Program-made: the position numbers and the translations under genes
In this document: in pieces, positions 41,408-58,192 of the stretch
Numbering within the stretch: the first letter of the stretch is position 1
Layout: the number at the start of each line of letters is the position of its first letter
The notes under the pieces: model-generated
Told to the model about the DNA's origin: nothing
The model's input: only the letters and a program-made list of their open reading frames with translations
Databases searched by the model: none
NCBI GenBank assembly: GCA_949752745.1
Contig: OX457024.1
Location: 46,194,490 to 46,258,489, forward strand
Length of the DNA stretch: 64,000 nt
Source of the DNA: Protula sp. h YS-2021
Taxonomy: Eukaryota; Annelida; Polychaeta; Sabellida; Serpulidae
Reading direction: 5' to 3'

Positions 41408-43174
41408 ATGTTAAGTTTACTTTCTTCAACTGCAAGTCTGTAAGTTCATGTAAATGTCTCTCCTTGCAGCTATCTTCAGAGACTCTTAGCAACTTGGCAT
41501 TGCTTCCAGTGGTTACTTAGTAACTATACTAAGGGATATTAAGGTACTGCATCAGGCGGTTATGCAAGTATTTGCTTATTCGTTTACTTGTTCTTGGCAG
41601 AGAAGCTAAATCAACTGGCACTTAACGTCCCACTGTTCCACTGTTTAAACAAGTTTCTTTCCATTTTCCTTCATTTTATTCCTGGAAGAGTTTTCTTCTC
41701 TTCTTTCGTATGCAGGGACAGAAATATCTTCCTGGGCTAAAATAGCTCAGACCACAACGGTGCTGGTTCGATTCCGACCCGCTGCGGATGGGTTTCAGAA
41801 GGGCTGTCGTGTGCGCTGCAACACAGACTTGTTGAACAGCAAGTGGTTATCTCTAACTATCACAAAATTCAAAATTATCTCCTATTCGGGAACAACAAGT
41901 AGCTATCTGTAATTATCTCAAAAATTCAAAAATTCCTCCTATTGCCATTGAGTTCCATGAAACAAATTCCACACAATGTGAAAAAAAAACTGAACAACAG
42001 TTATTCCCGCACTTTTGTAAAACACCGTATATTTATGCATAACAGTTAATGAGCGTATTCTCTTGTCATAAACCATCTCGGCATTTTTTCACAACATAAA
42101 TAATACTACACCTTTTAATCGTGAAATAATCACATCAGGACTATAAAGATCCAGAATATCAAGCACCGTGTAGTCAACATTGCCAAAAGCATTCGAGAGT
42201 TCGGGCCCCGAGCTCGGGACAGGTTTTTGGGGTGAAAATTCTGGTCCCGACCCACTGCTAGTTCTAAACAAGCCGGGCCGATATGGTCTACTGCCAAATG
42301 TAAGTTTTGCTACTCGGTAGCGAGATCGTCTGGTTGTAGCTTCGTTTACTTAAAGAAAGAATAACCTGCAATTAATCTCACAAGACATTACTCACAAGAC
42401 ATGTTTTTTTTTCTAAACATTAAACAGTTCTTTTTTACTTCACAGTTTTCCATGTGTTACGTTAAACACCTGAAGAGAAAAGCGAAATATACACCTCATG
42501 TATATTTGACTTTATGCCGCCGATCTGACTGGGATCCGGACAAGCTGCTGTGATAGAAAATAGCTTCAGCAGCACAAAACAACTTTAGTTCAGTCTGTTC
42601 ATGTCAACCACACGGTTAACATTATTAAAACTAAATATTTTTTAGATTGCTCCAGGTTCTTTTTTTAGGTTGCGAATTTTATTGTTTGGTTACTTGTACA
42701 TTGGATTACATGATGCCTAAAGGCAAGAGCAAAACGAGGTAACCTGTTGTCTATTTTATTGCAAATTGTGTTTCTGCTTTTGTGTGTAATAATAATAATT
42801 ATTATCGTTGCCCTTGCTATCATTTATATAAACATTTGGTATCCAATTTGCTTATGAGTGTTATTATTACAGTTTTCCATATGTTACATTAAATAACTAA
42901 AGAGAAAAACACTTCTTGTTAATTTGCACCAGTATAAAAAGTTTATTTCTCAACCTGGTAATGAACATTTATGAGAAATTTTAACACAATATCATAAAAG
43001 GGTGTGTATAAGCCACAGTTTATTAAACAATGTAACCAAACAAAATAAAAGCAAATTAAAACGGTTGCTCTCTTGTTCCCCCTGTTTCTGTTCTTTTCTT
43101 TCTTCTGTTTTTGGCACAGTTTCACACTTTAAACAGATATTTACTTATTCTGAGTCAGCATGAAATATTTTTGA
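41408..43174. other. Intergenic DNA with a tRNA B-box fragment and a short tandem duplication
   Basis: GGTTCGATTCC at 41765-41775 matches a tRNA B-box and is preceded by TAGCTCAG, but no cloverleaf forms; a SINE remnant is likely. A 55-bp unit (starting CAAGTGGTTATC at 41840 and CAAGTAGCTATC at 41895) is duplicated imperfectly. No gene was seen. Confidence 0.45.
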
Positions 43175-43673
43175 CCAGCAAACATTCGAACGTCGATTCA
43201 ATGTCGATTTGAAGTTGCGACATATCATCCACCAAACAAAAGCATTAACACTGATTGTAATTTGATTGCGATTACGAGTGCCCATAAATCACCGTCTTAC
43301 CAATGGTTTGGCACAACGTTAAATAGAGATTAGATAAGCATTTTGTTTTGGCGTTGCTTTGGTCTCAACCAAAACGTAGCTTTCTCCGACGCCTAATCAG
43401 AGTCTTTCGGCCAACATTGAATAGACGTCGGAAAATTGACTTTGGGTCGATATCGAAAAATCGACGGGAAGTAGACGTTGTTTCGACTTCACTTGCAACT
43501 ACTTGTAATCATCTGTTCCTCTATACGTTGATTAGATAGCGTATAATCAACACCTATCCAACGCCGAATAGTGGACGTTGTTTCGACTTCCACAAACAAC
43601 CAAAACCTGACGTTGATCCGACGTGGTGAGGTACGTCTATCCAACATTGATACAGCGTTGCAATGTCCACTGG
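43175..43673. mobile_element. CCAG-type MITE, copy 2
   Basis: The ends CCAGCAAACATTCGAACG and, reverse-complemented, CCAGTGGACATTGCAACG match at 13 of 18 positions and match the termini of the element at 14265-14889. The interior is again dominated by GACGTTG, CGACGT and CAACATTGA words. Open frames through it are incidental. Confidence 0.65.
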
Positions 43674-44313
43674 GTTGTTCCATAACTTTAATTACAATTA
43701 ACTCCAATACAATTGACTTTTGCCTTCCCACAAACATTAAAAATTATTGACTTGGGAATTGACCAACGAGTTCATATCATTTCCCGGAGTCATGTTGCAA
43801 ATATTCTTACAAATATCTTACAAATATGTCAAACCATTACCGGTCACTACTTATTTGATAGATTATCCAACAGTCGAAGCCATTCACATATCCATTACGA
43901 CAGTCCAATGCTGTCAGGTGATTGGGCATTGACCACGGTAACAATTGAACATTTTCTTGAAATCTATGGTAACAGGCGACGTGCTTTCAGTTATATCCTT
44001 TCCATGCAAATGCATTAACAACACCCATGTCTTTATAAATTGAATGTGTTTGTGTGCGTTTTGAATCCGTAATCTTTTCGCCATCCACGTTCGTTAATCG
44101 TTCAAGCTACAAAAGAATTAAATACGATTACATTTTGTTGGATATTCACGATAATTGGTTCTGTTTGTACTGTAGCTACCAAATAACAACATAACCTTTT
44201 TTAGTTCAGGCTTGAAGTAAATGAAAGTTTATTCAAAAACATATGCTGCTGACCTGTGGGAAGACATTAGTAGAGCGATTTGCTACAGACATATTTAATA
44301 TAAAAATAAATTC

Positions 44314-44667
44314 TTAAAAAAATATACCCTCATAAAAATAGTATGCATGGATCAAGATACGAGGACATTGTGAGAAGTGCAGTACCCAGAGGGCAACGAA
44401 GACATTAAGAAAACTACAAATCTCAACTTCAAGCATGGTTGCAAAAATTTTTACCATTTGATTGATTTGATCTGAATTCAGATCAGCCTGTTTGGGCCTC
44501 TCATAGACTCTTTCCTTCTTCTCTTTTGGAGCGGATAAGCGTTCCACACTCTGGTCCAGTTCGTAGCTATTCATCTTCTGGTAACCCAGACCAAAATTTG
44601 GTTTTAGGATTGTGCCCCAAGGCTGCTTAGAGCTTTCCGGGTTCACCGAGGATCGCAAACTCGTCAT
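44314..44667 (-). CDS. Candidate small protein gene (117 residues or a first exon)
   Basis: ATG at 44667 opens a frame whose first 71 residues look protein-like: MTSLRSSVNPESSKQPWGTI, then LKPNFGLGYQKMNSYELDQS, then ERLSAPKEKKERVYERPKQA. The family is not recognised; the PWGT and GLGYQKM words recall small ciliary microtubule proteins, but this is only an impression. A GTAAAA donor at 44454 follows NQM, so the coding exon may end at 44455. Read straight through, the frame ends at 44314 in a hydrophobic tail, and an ATTAAA signal lies at 44298-44293 on this strand. A possible acceptor (TTTACAG) lies just upstream of the ATG, so a 5' UTR intron is possible. Confidence 0.5.
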   Translation of the reverse strand: MTSLRSSVNPESSKQPWGTILKPNFGLGYQKMNSYELDQSVERLSAPKEKKERVYERPKQADLNSDQINQMVKIFATMLEVEICSFLNVFVALWVLHFSQCPRILIHAYYFYEGIFF

Positions 44668-44784
44668 TTTCAACTTGAGATTAGAGTGCTGTAAATTAGT
44701 TTAGGAAATATAAGTGTTTGTTATTGATATATACAAACAATAGCCCTTAATAGAAAGTAAAGGTTAAAACCGTGAAAAAATAAG

Positions 44785-44907
44785 ATTATAACATAACCTG
44801 AGTTATCTAGACAATTATATATGAAGTACAACCTGGCTAATCCGGACAGCGTTGACATAATTTGTCCGATCAGCATGGTGTATAGATAACTCAGGTTATG
44901 CTATAAT
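44785..44907. repeat. Foldback element with 28-bp inverted arms
   Basis: The arms 44785-44812 and 44880-44907 match at 26 of 28 positions around CATAACCTGAGTTATCTA. The 67-base interior contains CCGGACA and TTGTCCG words. It lies about 120 bases upstream of the start of the 44.3-44.7 kb candidate gene. Probably a tiny MITE. Confidence 0.8.
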
Positions 44908-45802
44908 GGTTTTTTTTATTCTCGATATATATGCTCTAAGTTATTTTCTTTCATGTTTCATTAAGAATCTTACAAATATTCATAGTACAACTTTAAAAAA
45001 GGAATGCCACACAAATTGTTTTAACTGTACAAATTAGTGCAAATGAAAACAATAGAAAACACTAACTATGAAATAATTGAATGTTTGAAAAAAAAATTGT
45101 CATTTATTTTCCAGTCGCTCAAATATTTTACTTTGCACCTTAATCCCCTTATGAATTAGGGGATCTGTACCTGTCTCGCAGTACAGTGTGGGAAGTGGCA
45201 TCACTTCTGGAAAAAAATTCTCGCTTACCCTGAATGCATTTGATGATGAGATATTTGACTCTGGTGTAACAGTAAATTTTTCCCCTGTACAGCCCCCCCC
45301 CCCCCGGTGGATGAGAGATAGCCTAGTATTTTTTGTCCCCCTCCCCCCCCCCCCCCATTGTTATCACTTTCTAAAAGGAAGATGAAGTTGAACACACAAG
45401 AAAGCGCTTCTTGGATAATGTGGATGCTATTTATGATAATATTAGCGATCAGGAGTATCCACATGGGCTCTCTAAAATGCTAAAAAGGAAATTAAGACAA
45501 AAACAAAGAACTTTCTTATCAAGGATGCCTTTTTATATTTTGTTTGAATTATGTTGAATTTAGTCAATAAAGTAATTCAAGATAGTTTTATACGGTTTAA
45601 TTGCGTTCATTTATTTACATGAAAAAAAAATTGTTAAGATAAATTTACACGCAAAAAAGTAAGTGGACGGAGGCAGATATGCTGGAAGGTGGAAGATAGG
45701 CTAGTATAGCTTCCCCCGGGGGGAAGCTGTGCAGGGGGGGGGGGGTAAGATAGCCTGTTGCACCGGCGGAGAGGGAGGGGTGATTGAATGGAAACTCGTA
45801 TA
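44908..45802. other. Intergenic DNA with C- and G-runs
   Basis: Contains C-runs at about 45291-45305 and 45342-45356 and a G-run at about 45736-45746. No supported gene. Confidence 0.5.
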
Positions 45803-46396
45803 GAGTAAGGTGGGGCAAGACGCCCATGCGGGGTTAAAGGCCCACTCAACGTTATTTTGAAATGTGTTACTTTTTTATTCAAAATCAAAACTGATCGAAG
45901 CGCCACATGGCGAAAGCGCACGTAATCTAAATAAAACCACAACAGTGGCACAATGTTGCAAGTAAAGACATTATTTAATTTTAGGGGGTCAATTTCATAA
46001 GAATCAGAATTTTTTTGGAAACCACAGAAGTTTTTATAGGTTACAGATTTTAGGGTAATATCATGAAATTAATAAGTGGCCTTGCTGTTTCTAAAAACAT
46101 AACAGAGTGTAACCGATGATAGGCGATACTAATTTTTTGAGATGATATTCAGATTGTACCCTTCGGGGGGCACCTGTGGGCCTTTTGCCCCAGGTATGGG
46201 GCAAAAGGCCCACTAAGGGCAAAACAATTTTATTCAGTTTTTCATGAAAAGTAAAACGTTTTAATAACTGATTCACTATTGTGGAGGTAGAGGGATTTGA
46301 GTTTGAACACCAACCAAAAGATAAGGAACATATCTCAACTCAATAAAATTTTATAGCAAATCGCGCTTAAGGGGGGCCTCTTGTCCCACCTTACTC
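45803..46396. mobile_element. Mariner-type MITE with TA target site
   Basis: A 594-bp element with ends GAGTAAGGTGGGGCAAGACG and, reverse-complemented, GAGTAAGGTGGGACAAGAGG. TA is duplicated on both sides (45801-45802 and 46397-46398). TIRs of the AGTAAGGTGGGGCAAG type with TA duplication are typical of mariner-derived non-autonomous elements. A perfect 17-bp hairpin sits inside (46176-46213). No transposase. Confidence 0.85.
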
Positions 46397-47109
46397 TACA
46401 TTAAGAGGAAAGAAGGAATGGATTTATAAAATGAGTTTACACTGGAGAACAGAGATGTGCTAACAACCAAAAGTTTGTATATATGTGTTGTTTTGTTCGT
46501 TTATTATCAATGTGATATTGAATAACAAAATATTACATACCTTATCGTGTTTTCAAAGCAGCCAGTATTCCGACTGAAATATGCAGACCTTTTATTGTGA
46601 TTTAATTATTTCCAGAGGCAACGGCTTGTAAATATCGCAACGTCTTACAAGAGGCAATGTCCTAATCAATCAGGATCTATACCTTATAAACCCAGAGTAA
46701 ATCTTATTTATATAGCTGGGTCAATTCTCATAGGCGTATTTGCCTCGTGCGACTATTAACTAAGCGATTTGTGTATTGAGTCGTTCTCATTAATATATCA
46801 AGTTCTATTGCTTTTTGATAACACGCTAGCATGTGTCATGTAAACGGAAGGCAATTATTGACCTGACGCTGATCCGCCGTGTTTTGAAATTAGGAACAAA
46901 GCACATGATGCCTGTATTTTGACCAATATAATAAATAAACAAATCATCAGTGTGCATTAAATTCTTATTTTTACTGTCGGATACACGAAAGACCAAACGG
47001 CTTATCCAGCCACATTTCATATACAAAATTCAACATGAAAACTGTATAATATAAATACACATATTACATATACCTTAAAAAAGCTAGTGATATAGAAGAA
47101 TTTTTGAAA
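46397..47109. other. Intergenic DNA, nothing recognised
   Basis: AT-rich, short unsupported frames only. Confidence 0.5.
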
Positions 47110-49873
47110 CTAGAAGCTCATTCCGCTAGCGAAATGTCAAACACTTGACAAAAATTAAAACGCAAAAATGCTTCCGTCAATGGGTTATTTCTTGAATAAT
47201 ATATTGCAAACAACACAGCTTGAATACGTCTTATAAGCCGAATAGTGTTTGGTTGTTGTCGACTTAAAGTTTTATTGACTGAACAGGCCAGGCATACGCC
47301 TTGTAATCTATTTACGCAGTGAGAGCTCGCACAAAGCTCACTAAGCAAATGTGTATTCCGTGCTGTCGTTAAATGCTACGCATTTATTTGCAAAAATACA
47401 CTCTTTTCACATGGCGTTTTAACAAAGAAAACGAAATCAAAGACGAAAATAAAAAGTGACATGCACATGTTCAGATCAAGCTCTTCATAAGTCCCAAGTT
47501 TCATGGTCGTAGGGCCAATAGTGTCAGAGAAGAAGAAGACACAAAAACTCGAAAAAGTGTCAAGAAGAAAAAAAAAGGACGAATTTTGCTCGCACGAATT
47601 CATATAACTCTTGCAAGCCAAAGGCTTGTCAAGTGATAACTAGTATGTTTTATTAACACTTGACAAGCCTTTGGCTTGCAGGAGTTATATGAATATGTGC
47701 GAGCAAAATTCGTCCTTTTTTTTCTTCTTCACACTTTTTCCGATTTTTTGTGTCTTCTTCTTCTCTGACACTATGGGCCCTACGACCATGAAACTTGGGA
47801 CTTATGAAGAGCTTGATCTGAACATGTGCATGTCACTTTTTATTTTCGTCTTTGATTTCGTTTTCTTTGTTAAAACGCCATGTGAAAAGAGTGTTTTTTT
47901 TTTCAAGTAAATGCGTAGCATTTAACCCACATCACACACAGTTGCTCAGTGAGCTTTGTGCGAGCTCTCACTGCGTGAATAGATAACAAGGCGTATGCTA
48001 GATCAGTCAATAAAACCTTGAGTCAACAGAAACCAAACACTACTCGGCTTATAAGACGTATTCAAGCTGCGTTGTTTGCAATATATTATTCAAGAGATAA
48101 CCCATTGAAGGAAGTATTTTTGCGTTTTAATTTTTGTCAAGTGTTTAACATTTCGCTAGCGAAGTGAGGTTCTAGTTTATTTTGTTGTTTGTGTATATTG
48201 TTTATACGAGATATTTTTGATTTTGCAGTTTTCCGTTAGTTTGTTGCATAATGAGGCTTTACAATTCTGTATATTATTTTGTGTAATTAAAGTCGTTTAT
48301 TGCAAACTTCGGCAACAGGTTTTCTAAAGATGTTCCAATAATTAACACTCGACATATGAATTTGTGCTAGCAAAATTGGTCCTTTTTTCTTCTTCTTGAC
48401 AGTTTTTCCGAATTTTTGTGTCTTCTTCTTCTCTGACACTATGGGTCCTAAGACCATGAAACTTGGGACTTATGAAGTGCATGTCACTTTTTATTTTCGT
48501 CTTTGTTTTCGTTTTCTTTGTTAAAACGCCATTTCAAAAGAGTGTATTTTTGCAAGTAAATGCGTAGCATTTAACGACACCACACAATACACATTTGTTC
48601 AATGAGCTTTGTACGAGCTCTCACTGCGTAAACAGGTAACAAGGCGTATGCCTGATCAGTCAATAAAACTTTAAGTCAACAACAACCAAACACTATTCGG
48701 CTTATAAGACGTATTCAAGCTCTGTTGTTTGCAATATATTATTCAAGAAATAACCCACTGAAGGAAGTATTTTTGCGTTTTAATTTTTGTCAAGTGTTTA
48801 ACATTTCGCTAGCGGAATGAGCTTCTAGTTAACACTTGACAAGCCTTTGGCTTGCAAGGTGTTTCTGAATTTGTGCAAGCAGCCGTTGGTATCTTTTTTT
48901 CTTGACAGTGAACGGATTTTTGTGTCATCTACTAAGCTGACACTACGGGCCCTAGGGCCACGAAACTTTGGACTTAGGTAGAACTTTATATAAACGTGTG
49001 CATGACACTTCTTATTTTCTCCTTCGATTTCGTTTTCTTCTTTAAAACGCCATGTGAAAAGAGTGCATTTTTGGCAAGTAAATGTGGAGCATTTATCGCA
49101 TAGCACACAGAATGCACAGGTGCTTAGCTTTGTGCGAGCTCTCACTGCGTAAATAGATAACGCGGCGTATGCATGATCAGCCAATAAGATTATTCAAGCT
49201 GTGATGTTTGCAATATATTATTCAAGAAATAACCCATTGAAGGAAGTAGTTTTGCGTTTTAATTTTTGTCAAGTGTTTAGCATTTCGCTAGCGAAATGAG
49301 GTTCTAGTTTTTATTGTATGTACTTGGCTATTTAACACTTGACAAGCCTTTGGCTTGCAAGGGTTATATGAATTTGTGCGAGCAAAATTCGTTCTTTTTT
49401 TCTTCTTGACAGTGTTTCCGATTTTTTGTGTCTGCTTCTTCTCTGACACTATGATCATGATCATGATCATGATCACTACGACCATGAAACTTAGGACTTA
49501 TGAAGAGCTTCATCTGAACATGTGCATGTCACTTTTTATCTTCGTCTTTGATTTCGTTTTCTTTGTTAAAACGCCATGTGAAAAGAGTGTATTTTTTGCA
49601 AATAAATGCGTAGCATTTAATGACACCACACAATACACATTTGTTCAATGAGCTTTGTACGAGCTCTCACTGCGTAAACAGGTAACAAGGCGTATGCCTG
49701 ATCAGTCAATAAAGCTTTAAGTCAACAACAACCAAACACTACTCGGCTTATAAGACGTATTCAAGCTGTGTTGTTTGCAATATATTATTCAAGCAATAAC
49801 CCATTGAAGGAAGTATTTTTGCGTTTAATTTTTGTCAAGTGTTTAAAATTTCGCTAGCGGAATGAGCTTCTAG
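47110..49873. mobile_element. Cluster of five copies of a ~0.5-kb TIR element
   Basis: Copies: R1 47110-47640 (- orientation), then R2 47653-48176, R3 48341-48829, R4 48830-49308 and R5 49332-49873 (all +). R1 and R2 are head to head. Each begins AACACTTGACAAGCC and ends GTCAAGTGTT plus a tail holding the palindrome TTTCGCTAGCGAAA and TTCTAG; the 10-bp termini are inverted. R3 lacks about 22 bases at its start and part of the interior. R4 is the most diverged. R5 has an ATGATC expansion. R1, R2 and R5 keep an open frame of about 80-98 codons ending in a hydrophobic segment (MSLFIFVFDFVFFVKTPCEK). No known transposase domain. Arrangement and divergence suggest repeated local insertion or segmental duplication. 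Confidence 0.85.
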
Positions 49874-49877
49874 TTAT

Positions 49878-50491
49878 AGGCCCAACGAGGACTATAAAAG
49901 CAGCCCTTAGCTCCTCCCATTTTCATTATGATTCTGGAGCTCAACGAGGCAACATAAGTTCCTCGCGTACTTATTTAGCGTTTTTACTCAACATTTGGAC
50001 AGATTTTGGTGAAATAAAATGGTCGATGAGTAAACAAATACTTTCTAACCATACTAAAAGCATTTTAACGACCGTTTGAAAAGGATGACATCAAAATTTA
50101 ACTTTAAATCGTATCACAATTTTAAAAATGGCCCAACCTCATTGTAAATTCCACGTGTTTTACGCGACCTAATTGCTGCTTGATTGGCGCTGTCAAAACA
50201 TTGACCCATTGATACTCATTGAACAGCATGTTATAGGGGAGCCACCCCAAGCAAAACTGATTTCACACATTTTCCTTTCAACTCCTTTGTCTAAGCTGGA
50301 CTCATAGTGTGGATACAAATATGCTGCATAAATTAACTGTTACTCTCAGTTGGTCAGTTCGCACATCGCACAAAGACATTTATCTTAAGGTTGTAAAATC
50401 TGTATAAAATTGCTTGATGGCCTTTTCAAAGTAGGTGAGAAAAGGGGCGGACTCGGTGCCATGGCTAAAAGCAGCGTTTTCTGTTGGGCCT
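49878..50491. mobile_element. AGGCCCAAC MITE, copy 2, flanked by TTAT
   Basis: A 614-bp inverted copy of the element at 36373-36922. It starts AGGCCCAACGAGGAC and ends GTTGGGCCT, flanked by TTAT on both sides (49874-49877 and 50492-50495). It lies 146 bases past the stop of the distal CT exon of the CCN gene, so it may sit in that isoform's 3' UTR. Confidence 0.85.
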
Positions 50492-50636
50492 TTATGCTGT
50501 TGGTTTTCTGCTCATTCTGCCAAGCTATGCATATAGCCTAGAAGTGTAAATGGGAAAGAGCTCAGGTGAGAATAAGGACGAACGCAACGTGGAACAGTCG
50601 TGCTGAGAGAGCCAATGTCTGTTTACACATTCTTGA

Positions 50637-56250
<5,614 letters not shown>

Positions 56251-56365
56251 CTAAAAGCAGTGAATTTGCACACGTCATAGGTAGCTTAACTCTTTCGCAA
56301 ATGGAAGTACTAAAACAACAACGCGATATAAAGTAGTGAGAGACAGACAGAGAGACAGCAATAGA

Positions 56366-56377
56366 AAGAGAGAGACA

Positions 56378-56444
<67 letters not shown>

Positions 56445-56540
56445 GGAGAGAGGGAGAAAGAGAGAAGAGACGAGAAGCGAGGCAGAGAGAGAGAGAGAGA
56501 GAAACGGAGAGAGGGAGAAAGAGAGAAGAGACGAGAAGCG

Positions 56541-56585
<45 letters not shown>
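56366..56585. repeat. (GA)n microsatellite with a 61-bp internal duplication
   Basis: Inside the GA tract a block starting AAACGGAGAGAGGGAGAAAG occurs at 56441 and again at 56502. It lies upstream of the IGFBP exon. Confidence 0.95.
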
Positions 56586-56586
<1 letters not shown>

Positions 56587-57194
56587 GAATCCTGTTCAAA
56601 GCCCTATGCCGCACTTGACCTAAGCGGGAAAATATGTGTGCCCATGTGTGCCACATATGACAATGAGTGGCTATTTCTTCGATCCTGGGTAGTCAGGGGA
56701 GGGGGGGCATAGTTTCTTTGAAGCAATGCAGCCCATTTAACCCATAAGTACAAGCAAGAACTTTTTGTCTTTGATTTAATTCTCAATTTTGGGCAACAAC
56801 AAAATTTGGCCAGCAATATTTTCCGTTGCCATTATTTCCAGTTGCAATTTTTTCCGTTGCCATGACTTCCGTTGCCATATTTTCTGTTTTGATACGTCAT
56901 AAAAAACATTACTTACAAAAACTCACAATTGCACTAAAGTAATTGCACTTAAGTAATTCCTCACAACATATCTCAGACAGCATTAAGCATCCCAATGATT
57001 TCACTGACTGCATGAAAAAAAAAAAACAAAAAACGTTTGATCAGCGTATCCTAGTGAGCGTAGGTCTGGTGGGACATATGTATAATGCTAATAAAAAAAA
57101 ACCGCGCGTTCTAATGCAAATTCAAAATTTCTCTGGTTGGTCTAGTGAAGCGTAGGTCTAGAGGGGCGTAGGTCTAGTGGGAAGTAGGTCTTGA

Positions 57195-57219
57195 TAGAGA
57201 GAGAGACAGACAGACAGAG

Positions 57220-57268
<49 letters not shown>

Positions 57269-57269
57269 G

Positions 57270-57347
<78 letters not shown>
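57195..57347. repeat. (GA)n microsatellite
   Basis: GA/GAAA tract with few interruptions. Open frames of leucine/serine or arginine/glutamate through it are artefacts. Confidence 0.97.
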
Positions 57348-57349
<2 letters not shown>

Positions 57350-57482
57350 GAAAAGAACAAAACAGAAGAGACAGAACCTTTCTGAAAATAAAGAATCGAC
57401 CAAAAAATCTTTCTTTCCTGAAACAACCAAAAACTGGTACTTCATATTCTTACGTTAACCTATACATAAAAAAGGGTATCTC

Positions 57483-58192
57483 GCCAAAACGTCCCGGCTC
57501 ATAAAGTCCCCGACCCATAACGTCCCCGGCTATAAGTTCCCCAAATAAATTCAGGGCCAAAACGTCCCCGGCGAAATAACAAATAAGCTTTTGATTTCTG
57601 ATATTATTTTTCAATTTAATAAGAGAGAGCTTTTAATTTTTAAAATGTTTTCAGGCCGGCTGCTGACTAAACATTTCAGATAGCTGCGGAGTGTTTATTT
57701 GAGGATTGCGGGATTAAGGATCACCGGAATGACAACATACATCCACCTCTAACAAAAAACTTTACTTGTGAGAGATTAGGGATTATATTTAAATCCCGTG
57801 AATCCACTGCTCGATTAAGGGCTCACGGTTTACAGGAATGACATAATACATCCACCTGAAAAAGCACTATATTTGTGGGAGATCAGGGACTATATTTAAA
57901 CCTTGTGAATCTACACCTGGATTAGGAAGTAAGGACTACAGCAATGGCACAATATATTGGTTTTAAAATATGCCACGATTTTTTGGCCGTTTTCAACGTT
58001 TAAGTAAAATTTCTAATTGAATTTTGTCTTTAAAGCATGTAAAAAAACTGTGAAGCTCAATAAAGCGTTAGTTTAGGTTATCATACTTTTTTTTGGCTCT
58101 GAGGACGTCTTGACCCTAAATTCATTTGGGGAGGTTATGACCGATCGGGGACTTTGTGACCGGCGACCTTATGGTCGGCACGTTTTGTCCTG
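57483..58192. mobile_element. TIR element with ~110-bp inverted ends and a tandem core
   Basis: The left end reads GCCAAAACGTCCCGGCTCAT, then AAAGTCCCCGACC, and CCCCAAATAAATTCAGGGCC. The right end reverse-complemented reads GGACAAAACGTGCCGACCAT, then ACAAAGTCCCCGATC, and CCCCAAATGAATTTAGGGTC. The core holds a tandem repeat starting at 57713, 57814 and 57921 (ATTAAGG...; period about 101-107). No transposase is seen. Ends of this ACGTCCCCGG type recur widely in invertebrate genomes in my recollection; the superfamily was not assigned. Confidence 0.75.

Noticed and set aside
41730..41790. tRNA gene with a good B-box
   Set aside because: The 5' half is absent and no cloverleaf forms; kept only as a SINE-like fragment.
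48825..49184. 119-codon minus-strand frame in repeat copy R4
   Set aside because: Not retained in the other copies of the repeat; probably incidental.
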